This document shows, piece by piece, positions 20,800 to 32,124 of a stretch of 64,000 bases of DNA. The notes under the pieces were generated by a model, which ran no database searches, was not told where the DNA came from, and saw only the letters and a program-made list of their open reading frames with translations. Every line of letters starts with the position of its first letter. Positions within the stretch are counted from its first letter, which is position 1. A program made the translations under genes and the position numbers. Source of the stretch: Absidia repens (taxonomy: Eukaryota; Mucoromycota; Mucoromycetes; Mucorales; Cunninghamellaceae); contig MCGE01000015.1 in the NCBI GenBank assembly GCA_002105175.1, forward strand, positions 186,001 through 250,000. Reading direction: 5' to 3'.

Positions 20800-21420
20800 A
20801 GCGACCCCACACAAAACCCCTCCTCTTCTGAATCGGAATCTGATTTCCGGTGATGAATTTAGCTTGGAACGCCCTGAAAACACACCCAACCCCGCATTAT
20901 AGCCCATTATCGTGATCAACACCACCGCCTCCGACAAAACCAACTCCCCACACTTAGCCGTGCACGTCCACCACCAATCCCTCGCACACTGGATCCTATT
21001 CTTACAGTTCCTGCGACACAAAAACAACGACATCGCCTCACCAAATGGCGCATGCACTGGTTATCATCGTATCCTGACTCCCTATGCCTCTGTGATAATA
21101 CATCACATGCAACAAGGAAACATTATACCACACAATGCAGCAAAATGGAACCCATAATCATTCAACTATAGATGACGATCCAATTCTGCCACCTCCCTCC
21201 AATCCCTAATCACCATGAAATCAACATCATCGACCACCTCCTCAACCTCCTCCCAACCGACCATACGGAAATGCAACACAAAAGCTCATACTGGCAACGC
21301 ACCTTGCCACTTATCCTCTCTGCCCTCCTCACCATCGACACACACTCACACCCCGAAGCTACCTTCGAGAGCGAATCAACTGATCCAATATGGCTCACAT
21401 CACCCGCACCACCATAGATA
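20800..21420 (+). pseudogene. Coding-like island of unknown origin, probably broken
   Basis: About 620 bp is clearly richer in C and G than its surroundings and shows C-ending codons on the plus strand. One frame runs from about 20818 through a single TAG (20903) to a stop near 21155 (TTASDKTNSPHLAVHVHHQS, YHRILTPYASVIIHHMQQGN). The coding look then moves to other frames: STIDDDPILPPPSNP, and HHEINIIDHLLNLLPTDHTE to a stop at 21417. I recognise no family. It could be a decayed gene, a transposon relic, or a multi-exon orphan gene whose splice sites I could not place. No promoter was identified. Confidence 0.35.
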
Positions 21421-21429
21421 TAGATCCCC

Positions 21430-22679
21430 ACTCACACCACCTAGATTAGCTACTCCCCCTCTTTTTCTTATTATCATTATTAATCCCTTTAATCTTTGAT
21501 ATCCTCCCCATAAGCCAACCATATACGTTTCGTGCTAGGTTATTATGCGCTTGACAATGATTGACGATCATTTCATTTAATAAACAAAAACTTTGACCTA
21601 TACTGTCTAGGAGATCTTGAAAATGAAAGCAAAAGGTGACCTTTGAAGTAGACTTGGCGCGATTTGAATTCAGGCGGCGTCCACTACCACTGTGGATTTT
21701 TTTTTGTTTGCTCCACCTCATCGTTCCTTTTTTATTATTATTATTATTATTTTTCTCTCTCTCTTCTTCTCTTCACCTGAATTTGCTTCTTTTATTATTA
21801 TGTTTATTCTCATTCATCGTCATGCCCCATCGCCACTACCAACATTCTTTTTATTTACCATCGCAAATAGGTTTACATTCGTTTATTAGTTTACATTCCA
21901 TTAGCTGAAACACTGTCACCACTGTTTTGTTGTACCTTCCCTCATTGATTTACCTTCTCTCATAAGTTACTTTCCCACATTAGTTTACTCCCCCTCATTA
22001 CTTTTACCTTCCTTCTTATTTATATCTGAAATCCTCTTATCAATAAAAACCTCTTTTACTATTAGTATATTTTGTCCCAAAAACCCTTCCTACTCCTTTT
22101 TTTTTTTTCTTTTTTTTTTTTTATATATATATTTACATATCATGAAAATTAAATCAACGTGAATTAGTGAACATAAACTACATATTGATGAATCCGACAC
22201 TATGCAGGTTCCTCTAGGTAGTCTCACTACTTGATAGGATAATGAGAGTAGATTTGACACCGTATTCACCGTAGCATTTGTATACATTCTGACAGAGGCA
22301 CAAATGCATACTGAATTATATACACGCGCACATCCAGGCACACACACATACTCATATACACACAGACACACATACTCATATACACGCAAACACACATTTT
22401 CATACAAACACACACGCACACGCCCGGAGAAAAAAAAAGGTTCGAAGTTTTGGCATCAATTTTCTTTATTTACCAAATAATATATATAAAAAAAAGAAGA
22501 GATCTAATAAAAGACAGTATATGGAAGGAGGACTAGTAATAAGAGATAAAAAAAAAAAATAAGGGGAAAGGAAGGAGAGGAAATAAAGATATAAAACACA
22601 GAGACACATATTAGATAAGCAGAAGACCCAATACCAGTCGATAGATAATAGGAGAGGCAAGCGTCATTTTTCTTCTTCT
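21430..22679. other. Intergenic region upstream of the Ral 3' end
   Basis: It contains (TTA)n near 21730 and a degenerate array of GTTTACNTTCCNTCATTAG-like units at about 21870-22010. An AATAAA lies near 22041, a T-run at 22097-22122 and the CA-rich minisatellite at 22338-22424. No gene was recognised. Confidence 0.5.
22338..22424 (+). repeat. CA-rich minisatellite, about 24-bp unit
   Basis: Units of the form ACACACATACTCATATACAC are repeated about three times with drift, followed by plain CA repeats. They lie just beyond the 3' end of the Ral-like gene. Confidence 0.8.
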
Positions 22680-23652
22680 TCAAAGAATGACACAGCAGGA
22701 ATCCTTGTCAGGATTATTCATGTTTTGGTTTTTCATTTTTCGATCCCTGATTTGGCGCATCAACATGGTATATACTTGATCCACATTTTGTCGAGTTTTG
22801 GCTGATGTTTCCACATATTGACAATTCCATTCTTGCGCCAAGGCACCAGCTTCACTTCCAGAGACTTTGCGTAAATGAGCCAAATCTACTTTGTTTCCAA
22901 CAAGAATAAATGGGACCTAATATAAAAAGTATAATAGTTCAATTAATCAATGGAGAAAAATAAATTTCGAGTGTAAGTTTTTCGTTTTATTACCGTTTCG
23001 TCATCCAATACTCGTAAGATTTGATCACGGAATTCCTGAGTATGTTCCAGCGATTCTTGTTCACATACAGAGAAAACACAAAGGAATCCTTCACCGGAGC
23101 GATAATAGTTGTCACGAATCTATAATAATAAAAACCACAAGGTAGAGTGGTCACATTAAAAAAAAATATATCACGTTATAAGTTTATAAAAAAAGGAAAC
23201 TGAAAGGAGGCAAAGGGAGAGAGAGAGAGAGAGAAAGAGACTTACCGCTGCATATTCTTCCTGACCTGCTGTATCCAAAATATCAATTTGGCATTCTTGA
23301 CCATCCAAAACAACCTTCTTGCGGTAGGCTAATAAAAATAAAAAGAAAAAATCAATCATCAGTACTGGTTCGTTTATCATATATCATCCACCACAAAAGC
23401 AAAAAACTAAATACACTCTACCCCTCCAGTTACTTCATAGCATTCCCTTCCCTCCTCTTCCTCTCCTATTGATCTTCTTGTTGTCCCCGCGACCTCTTGT
23501 AATGACTTACAATCGGCTTTTGTAGGATCGTATTCTTCTACAAAATCACCATACATGTATTGTAAGGTAAGGGCCGATTTCCCTACACCACCGGAACCAA
23601 CCATGATGATCTTGTGCAGAGGCAATGTCTGTTTTGTTTTGTTTTTCCCCAT
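22680..23652 (-). CDS. Ral-like small GTPase
   Basis: Four exons (23652-23511, 23328-23246, 23119-22994, 22916-22680) encode 195 residues. Ras-fold motifs: [13 protein letters not shown] (P-loop), [19 protein letters not shown] (effector loop; the TKAD-S form is the Ral signature rather than Ras TIED), [19 protein letters not shown] and ETSAK. The C-terminus is SCCVIL, a CaaX box whose final Leu predicts geranylgeranylation. In animals Ral acts on exocyst-dependent secretion and filopodia; a role in hyphal growth is inference. The GTPase switches with GTP and should sit on membranes. It lies 534 bp downstream of the CH-kinase gene on the same strand. Confidence 0.93.
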
Positions 23653-24186
23653 GATTAAGCAATAGTTGTACAATAGACTGAGTAAATTTGTTGTATAAAA
23701 AAGGTGATGCGTTTGAGATTGTAATCTAGAAAGAACAGAGAAAAAGAGGAAGATGCAATAAGTTTTTGTGTTGTTCAAATGGAGGTCGCCGTGTTTTATT
23801 ATTATATACCAAAGTAACAGTCAAAATAAAGTAGACAAAAGAGAGAGAGAGAGAGAGAAAAAAAAATAAAAGGAGAGGGAAGATAAAAAAAAGAAAAAAA
23901 AAAAAGATGAGGTGATGGATTAAATAAAGGAAAGATAAAAAGAAAAAAGGAAAAATAAAAAAATATAGTGAACAGATCGGGCTTTAAATCCCATTCATTT
24001 GATTGCCATTTTCGACATTCTCGTTGAAGGTGATTTTTTTTTTCAACTCCAACAATACAATGAGTTCATAACAAATAATAATAATAATAATAGTATATTA
24101 AAAAATAACAATAGTAATAATAATAATAATAGTAATAGTAATAATGGCGATAAATGATAAAAGTATAAATAATGGAAAACACTATG
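23653..24186. other. Intergenic region between the kinase 3' end and Ral
   Basis: It is AT-rich with GA runs at 23840 and (TAA)n-like tracts at 24075-24145. It carries the Ral promoter (right to left) and the kinase 3' UTR. A CTTTAAATCCC block on the plus strand at about 23981 is noted but points away from Ral. Confidence 0.5.
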
Positions 24187-27100
24187 CTAAGAAATGATGC
24201 AGTGATCATCATGACTACTACTACCACCACTAAGAGCAGCTTCACCATGACCATTTTTCTTAATATTGACAAATCGATCGATAATGGTAGACCCAGAATT
24301 TGTAGAGGAGGATCCATTGTTGTTGCGACATAAAGTTTGTTCCAGTGCCATGGTATGAGATAGTAATGCTGGGTTTTCCAATAAGGCTTGCTGTTCCTGT
24401 GGTGTCAGTCCAAGTGCTCGAGAATACTTACGGATACTTTCCGCTTGTGGATGGTCACGCAAAGCTGATGCCAAGGGTTGCCTTTGATGGCTTCTTGTCG
24501 TTGTCGTACTTGCACGCCGAACGCCAAACGTTTGTGGAATACCTGACCTGCGTGGTGTCTTTGCTTCCCGGCTACTATTCCGATTGTATATCTTGGCAGA
24601 AAACACCCACTAAATAATAATAATAATAATAAAAAAGGATAAGCATAAATCCGAATGCAATAAAAAGATGGAAGAGGGAGAGAGCGGGAAAAAACACTTA
24701 CATCATAGGAAGGTTGTTGTTCATTGACTTTAGGAGGACAAGAGAAAGCCAGCTTTTTGCATTTATCATGGCAAATTAATGAGCAGATTTCACAAAATAT
24801 GGCTTGTTCATGTAACAAATCACCACATACTTGCATTCTACCACTAAAAAGCAATAATGAAACGACGTATTTAATGTCTTTTATATACTTCTTCCCCTAA
24901 AAATGCCACCCACTTACTTTTGCCAAAGGATGTTTGAATAAAGCGATGAGTAGCGCAATCTTCACCTTCATCTACAGGTGATGATGGTGATGATGGTGAT
25001 GATGGTGATGGTGATGCTGCTGCTGCTGCTGCTGTAGTAGTAGTAGTTGTTGTTGTTGATTGATGTTGTTGTGTTGGCTGAACCTTGGTTCGTCGACGAA
25101 TAGAATCCACTGACGAACGCACAATCGAGCGCCGATGCTGACTGTTGCTGCTGTTGCTCTTGATAGTATCATGCTGCTTGTTGTTATTGCTGGTGGGATC
25201 TGTTGTTGTCACATTCGATGTTGGCGCCGCGTTCGAGGTTTTTGTTGTTGTTGCTGCAACTGCTGAATTTTGTAGATGCGACTGGATCCATGGGTGATTT
25301 TTCAAAGTTTTGGCGGTGGGTCGATTATCAGGGTTTTTCTGGAAGCAGCATAGCAGAAAAGCACGCATATCCTAAGATAATAAATAATAAATATTCACGT
25401 CAATTGTTCCTCTTCATTCTCCTTCCTTCTTTTTTTCTTCTCCTCCAGCAAACTTACTTCAGAGATATTGTCAGGTAAAGCTGGATAATCATCTTCGACA
25501 ATTCGGAACATGGCAGACATGGAAATCAAATCGGCGTAAGGAGGTTTACCCGTCACTAGCTCAATCAATGTACACCCAAGCGACCTGAAAAAATAAATAA
25601 AATATGATGAGTATGCACACATAATAGCATAGGTTCCGTTTTGTCTCTTAGTTCATACCATATATCGGATTTCGTAGATGCACCCTTTAATTCGATCACT
25701 TCAGGCGCCACTATAAAAAGCATATAAACACATGCTCAGTCAATAATGTTCATAACGAGGAATATGAAAAATATTATTACTTACTCCAATTTGGCGTCCC
25801 AGACACAGTTTGATCATCTGCAGCCTTGATTTTTAAATTGAGAGACACACCAAAATCCGTGAGCTTCACATCGCCTGTTTTCGTGGTCAAGATATTGGCT
25901 GCCTTGAGATCACAATGAACTACTTGATTGTCATGTAGATAATCCAACCCACTAAGAATCTTGACACAAAAGGAAGCGACGAGTTTTTCGGGGAAGGCAC
26001 CAAATGATTTGAGTGTTGACATCAGGGACCCATTTTCAGCATATTCCAATATAATGTTGACGTGATGGCGGTTCCGAATAAATCCAACGTACTGGATGAC
26101 ATTAATATGAGACATTGTTTTCAATAAATCGACCTCTTTCTATCAAAATAAAATAAATAAATAGACATGATTGCTTTTAGTACGAGTCATCAAATCCAAC
26201 TTCCGTCTACTGAGTTTTTTTTTGTTATACGTCTTTACCATCATTTCTTGATCCAGTTCACCATCTTCTAGTTTAATACGCTTGATTGCTACAATTTCAC
26301 CCGTGGCTAAATCCAAAGCACGATAGACGGACCCAAATTGACCTTTGCCTATACAATTTCCCAATTGCTTTAAAAAACATACATTTCAAAATAAGAATCG
26401 AGTCATCGCGCTAGTTTTTAATTTTCTACCTTACGTATTGAGTAGTCGGCGATCCATCCTTCGCATCGAAGCATAGTCGAATTTTTTCTTCTTCAGGGAC
26501 TGGCTGATGTAGCTGATGATGGTGTTTTTTTGATTGGCGACCCAAGCTGCTGGTAGCCTTTGTCGAGGAGTGAGAAGGCTGTCTTGGAGGCAAATCACTA
26601 TTGCTGTGTACCTTTTGATGATGATATGACCAGGCGATGTTGCTATTGGAGTCGTTATTGTTATTGGTGCAAGATAAAGGCAATACGTGGCCGTCAGGCG
26701 TATTTGGAGAAGACGAGGAGGAATATGAATGCAAAGAAGAACTGGAAGATGATGGTGATAGTGGCAGGGTCATATTGTCATCTACTTGAGAGGACAGGCG
26801 TGCCGTTTTGTTTGAAGAGGACTGAATTAGCATGGTCGCTCCTTGACGACCAAGAGACTTGGAGTGTGGTGGTGTACGTAAAGGAGATTTCGGAGGGCGA
26901 ATTAATAAAGATGGAGAATGGGAAGTTGTAGGTACGTACCAGTCGAGCTCGTTGGCGAAGGCGAAGTCTTTTGTTGCCGTTGTTGATGCTGTAGATGTTG
27001 AAGCTACCGTATCTGAAGCGTCAGTGATTACACGTAAATCCTGGTTGTCAAAGCATGTAAATATATCACGAACATGGCGGTATTTTGCTGAATCATCTTG

Positions 27101-28042
27101 ATCGTGACAAGAAGAAATAGAATTGGAGGATAAAGTGGAAGAAGAGGTAAGAGTAGAAAAATTAGGAGGGAGAGGAGGATCATTTTTATTTTCAAATGCC
27201 GCCGACTCTTTGAGGGTGTGCCTTTCACTCACATCTCCTACTGGCGATGATGATGATCCTCCTTTAACCTCAACCCAGGAGTATTTTTCAGGATCATTTT
27301 TGATGAATAGCTGTAATAGTGCCAAGATAGTATGAATAACCTATAATAAAGTGATAATGTTCGATAGTTTGGTTAGTAAAGAACAATGAATATCCGTCTA
27401 ATCCTCCCAATTTTTTTCTTCCCAAACTCCTTACCCGAGGCATGTCTTTCCCTTCAAACAAATCTATTGTTTCAAATAAATGTGAATCCTCAAATCCAAG
27501 CTAAATTGAATATAATAATATAACAATGAATATGTTTATATAAATTACTTCCGTTTCCATGCAATCAAGCAATTTTTTTAGTATTACCTGGCGAGCACCT
27601 TGTAAGAATCGTGTGATATTATCCATCTAAGGCAAAATATATATATATATATATATAATGAGAATGACACTGATCTGTCTTTTCATTCATTATACATACC
27701 TTTATAAATGACAAATCCTTTTGACCCACAGTTTTAATCGTTCCAGGTCGTAGATGGTTAACAAGTCTAGTAATAATAATAACATATAATATATAAACAG
27801 AAGTTTCTATAGCATTGACCGGGGTTTCAAAATATATCTTACCCGCATAAAACAACTCCATCTTTCAATTCCAGGTGTAATTGACCATGATTCAATTCAA
27901 CTCCAATGGCTGTGCGAACAAAATCGATCACTAATTTTTCATCGTTATTATATTGTGTTTGTTTGAGTTTATCGAGTGTCGTCTCTGGTCCATTTTTGCT
28001 TCTGCCTCCCATCCGTGATGGATAACCGGCCGTCGAGGTCAT
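24187..28042 (-). CDS. CH-domain, Cdc7/SepH-like protein kinase with C1 domain and CaaX box
   Basis: Twelve exons: 28042-27843, 27766-27700, 27626-27588, 27500-27435, 27340-26435, 26367-26239, 26139-25785, 25710-25659, 25584-25458, 25371-24918, 24843-24702 and 24609-24187, about 986 residues. A calponin-homology domain covers about 20-125 ([36 protein letters not shown]) and a Ser-rich linker runs to about 425. The kinase domain covers about 427-690 ([46 protein letters not shown]), closest to the Cdc7/SepH septation kinases. A His/Thr/Gln-rich linker follows, then a C1-type zinc finger ([22 protein letters not shown]) and a tail ending DDHCIIS, a CaaX box. The model is one nucleotide short inside the C1 domain (near 24828). 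The catalytic HRD is HCD. Confidence 0.85.
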
Positions 28043-29106
28043 AGTCAACTTGGCAAATATATAAAAATGAGAAAAGAAAAAAAAAAAAAGAATCAAAGAA
28101 TAAGTAAATTCTATAAGGGTACTCTTTTTATAAAGAGTTTCTGAATGCCACGCATGTCACTTTTCGAACAGGGGAAGCTAAGAGAGCCCAAGTCTCCTGA
28201 ATAGATTTGATAGAAGAAGAAATTTAAGCGGAGACCTCCTTTCGAAAGTGTGGTAAGTTTTTTCTTTCGTACTGTATCCACTTTTTTTTATATATATCTC
28301 GGGTCATGGTCTTGAATCCTAGATCAGTGATAACTGCATATATGCAGGACACCTTTCTTTTTTTTTTTTTTTTTTTTTTTTTTTGAAAAACCTTGTTTGG
28401 AATACAGATACAATACACGTATCGTTGGCGGACATGAACTTGATTGATTTGCTTGCATTTACTGACATAACAATGTGTAGCCTCTCTTAACGACACCTAT
28501 ATCATCGTCATTATATCTATTCTCATTACTCGGATCATGATACTGCCACAGGCAATTCCCCCTTTCCTTCTTCAGCGGCTTTTTTTCCTTTCTCCTTGAT
28601 CAGCTCATTATCTTGAGAATTATATATATATATATATATATATATCAACAAGAAAGGGGAGTTATCCTCCAGCAAAAGGTTTTTTTTCAACTCCCGCCTT
28701 CTTGCTTGATCCCTTTCGGCGTGGTATAAGGATTAGCGTCTGTTATTACCAAATAGGAAAATATACCATAAGAAAAAAAAAATTCAAGGGAGAAAGAGAG
28801 TTTCATGAATTCTAGTAGTCCTCACAGTACACTACAATGGATGTTTTTGTTCTTTTCCTCTTTATCTCTTGCTACTCTATGTATTCTGAATGTATTGAGC
28901 AGTTATCATTTCGATATTTAAAGTGATACTATAATGACAACAATACACTGTATTTCACGATAGGGAACACATTAGATCTGACAGCTACAGGCGGAATTTC
29001 AAAATCGAGTCCAATGCATTTCATTGGTGAAAAATCGTCACAGTCTCCCATTTTTCCAAAAAAAAAAAAAAAAAAACTTTCTTTATTCACATACAGCATA
29101 TAGATC
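28043..29106. other. Divergent intergenic region (kinase / IMP4)
   Basis: It serves as promoter space for the leftward kinase and rightward IMP4. It contains a 26-T run at 28359-28384, (AT)n at 28621-28646 and an ACTCCCGCC block near 28692. No gene was recognised. Confidence 0.5.
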
Positions 29107-30513
29107 ATGGTAAAGCCAAGCATTCCACCGTTCGTCTTATTTCAACCTTACTCAACAATGGCATCCTTTTTATTTTATTGTTTATTATAGATCCGCAAGA
29201 ACACTCGTTTAAGACGAGAATACCTGTACAAAAAGTCACTTGAATCAAAAGAACGAACAATTTATGATCGTAAACAACGTATCAAGGAAGCAATTGAAAG
29301 TAGGTGTTAGGACGATTGGGTGGAGGGGGACTGAAAATAATCATCGGTACGCACTATAGTTATACTAATTCTTATTTGTTTTTACAGAGGGTCAACCCAT
29401 TCCTACCGAACTACGCAATGCTGGTGCTGAAATGCGGTCTGACCTTCCTTTCGATCAAGCCCAAGCAGGTATATAAGTTATATACATAGACACCAACAAT
29501 AATGGAATATCATCTCCTCACATCACTTCTCTTTCTTTAGAACCCACGACACATGCTGACGATGAATACTCCCGCGCTGGGGTTTTTGATCCCAAGATTC
29601 TTATAACCACTTCTCGCGACCCCAGTAGCCGCTTGCAGCAATTCTCAAAGGTATAGTAAGCATAGGGGACTAAGCATGAATATTGATGATGAAGATGACC
29701 GTGTTGACTGGATTATTGATTTTTATCATCTAGGAAATGCGCCTGGTATTCCCCAACTCACAGCGTATCAATCGTGGTAATCATGTCATGAAGGAAATTG
29801 TGGAAGCTTGTCGAACAAACGAAGTATCAGATCTTATTATTTTACATGAACATCGTGGCAAACCTGGTAAGAAAAGGAGACGAAATACACACAAAAGTTT
29901 ATTCATCAATATGAAATTTTTGCTGGGTTAGATGGTATGGTTGTTTGTCATTTCCCTTATGGTCCCACTGCTTACTTCTCTTTACACAACGTTGTTTTGC
30001 GACATGACATCAAAGATCAAGGCACTGTATCTGAAGCATTCCCTCATCTAATATTCGAAAACTTTAATTCAAAGCTTGGTCATCGTGTAAGTAGCATTAT
30101 ACATATATATATATATATATGAAGATCAATTAATGTTATTCATTTTCATTACATATACTTTAGATCTCCAATATTTTGAAATATCTATTCCCGGTGCCCA
30201 AAGAAGACAGTAAACGAGTCATGACTTTTGCCAACGATAATGATTTCATTTCTTACAGGTAAAAAAAGCCTTCTCTTTGTCATCTTACTACTATCAATGA
30301 ACTAACACGCTTTTTTTTTTCAAAATAATAATAATCAATAGACATCACGTATTCGTAAAAACGGGCAAGGAAGTGGAATTGGCAGAAGTGGGACCTCGAT
30401 TTGAACTACGTGCATATGAAATTAGACTAGGTACTGTGGATTTGACGGATGCTGACGTGGAATGGCAACTATCCTCTTTCACTCGCACTGCAGGAAAACG
30501 GGCGGAACTTTAG
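29107..30513 (+). CDS. IMP4: U3 snoRNP protein IMP4 (Brix domain)
   Basis: Eight exons: 29107-29109, 29191-29299, 29388-29468, 29541-29650, 29734-29866, 29932-30086, 30164-30258 and 30342-30513, 285 residues, the family length. IMP4 binds U3 snoRNA with Mpp10 and Imp3 in the nucleolar small-subunit processome and promotes U3/pre-rRNA pairing. Visible marks are the N-terminal [18 protein letters not shown], the linker PIPTELRN, and the Brix domain from about residue 84 ([51 protein letters not shown]) to [20 protein letters not shown]. The first coding exon seems to be just ATG, with GTAAAG directly after it. No other ATG in frame precedes IRKNT. The poly(A) signal is at 30614. Confidence 0.93.
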
Positions 30514-30613
30514 ACCAACATATTATTATTTTTACATACATCCTTTTTTTTGTCTCTCTCATTTTCTTGTTTTTATCTCCGTTGTTATTTTATATGTATA
30601 CATTTTTATTCAA

Positions 30614-30619
30614 AATAAA
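30614..30619 (+). terminator. Poly(A) signal AATAAA of IMP4
   Basis: AATAAA about 100 bp after the IMP4 stop, in an AT-rich 3' UTR. Confidence 0.5.
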
Positions 30620-31579
30620 AAATCATGATCGTTTATAATTTATCTCCTTTTTTTGGGCAAGGGCTCGGGACACTCTTCCAAATTCAAAAAATAAACCATT
30701 ATATGGGATTTAAGCATTCCAGGACTGTGCTTGCAAAGAACTAAAAAGAAAAAGTTCTATTGGTTGCCAGAGGGGTTGTTGTAGTTGTTGAAGAGTGGGT
30801 TTTGATGGGTTGGAATTAGGCACTCACCATATTTTGCACTTTCGGGGGCGACACCGACTGGGATCCTTTTTTTTTTTGTTTTTTGTGTGTGCGGGGCGGG
30901 GGAGAGAGGAGAAATTCAGGGTATACATCGATACTTATGCCATTTCGCTCTTTGGTGAGTATCACCTCAGATCTTCAGTGATTTTCGTTTGGGTTTTTTA
31001 GAGGGGTTATTATTACTATTATTATTATTATTATTATTATTATGTCATACGTAATAAAAACGACGAATTGATGTATACAGTATGCCTAGTCAAGCGAAGG
31101 CTATAATATTTTACAGTGAGGATTACACTGTGACATGCTCTAGGTTTCATTAGTATTGACTAGTAGTGCAACAATATGCCCACATTTAATATTAAATGAT
31201 CCAGGGCTGCCAACTAGTTGCTTGGGTTTTAGGGGGAGGAGGCGAAAAAAAGTGAGAAAAACTGAGCATGGTGGGTGAACTAGAAAGCAAATGGTCTATA
31301 AGGCGCCCACAAAAGATCAACAAAAACAATATTTCTCACTATCATATGGGTCATAGAATGGGTAACTAGTATAAATTAATATTTTATTGAAGTATATTGA
31401 TAGGTACTAAACTAAAAACCAGAGACTCAATTGTCACAAGTAATCTAATGGAAGTATAAACGGGAGATTAACGGGACGATTAATGGAAGTTCAGAGAAAT
31501 GGTCAGCTCCAATCTAAAGTCGCGATTGCGAAAAAGTATCTAATCTACTGCAAAAGGCGTACTAAATGCTGGAGGGATA

Positions 31580-31995
31580 TTTGTTAGTGAAGCACAACAG
31601 CGGTTCTATACTATTTAAAAAGAATGATGGTAGTAGAAAAAGGATCCTTTGGGAAAGACATGAAAAAGACTCATGGAATATTTTTCATTGAAGAGAGTAA
31701 AAAGACATATCGTTATTCAGGTAGAGATACAAACTATGGACAAACTAATACTAAACAAAGCTAACGAAGGCTCCAAGAGTCAATTAATGGTGCCCTCAGA
31801 TTCTAGATCCAAAATGAAAGGGTTTCCCCATTCATCTTATAATACCTGTTCTAAAACCCCTTCTAAACTAGTCCTAACGCTAATCTAAGATCACCCTAAC
31901 CTCAAAGACGCTGAATGGTAAAGGGAAAAAATAGAAAGGAAGAAGAAGAAAAGAAAGAGGGCGAAAATAAATTCACGTGTGCGGGGTTGTGAGCT
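31580..31995 (-). repeat. Dispersed repeat family, copy 6 (minus orientation)
   Basis: On the minus strand it starts near 31995 with CCGCACACGTGAATTTATTT (CACGTG 31974-31979). The core AGGTATTATAAGATGAATGG is near 31840 and CTGAATAACGATATGTC near 31700. Its head points toward, and lies about 150 bp from, the next gene's ATG. The left end is approximate. Confidence 0.7.
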
Positions 31996-32124
31996 CGTTT
32001 GTCGGATTTTCAAACCACCAGTGAAATTTCGGCTGTGACTTGAGCGAAAATTGGGCGGGGTGCCCCTCAAAAACAGATAGCATCCTATTTTTTTTTTTCT
32101 CTATAAACATCAATCACATTCATC

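Larger units (their letters stand above)
30514..32124. other. Intergenic region
   Basis: It contains the IMP4 3' end, (TTA)n at about 31009-31042, minus-strand dispersed repeat copy 6 and the short promoter of the complex I subunit. No other gene was recognised. Confidence 0.55.

Noticed and set aside
25000..25172. His/Gln-rich frame as a separate gene
   Set aside because: It is a shifted reading of the low-complexity linker inside the kinase exon.
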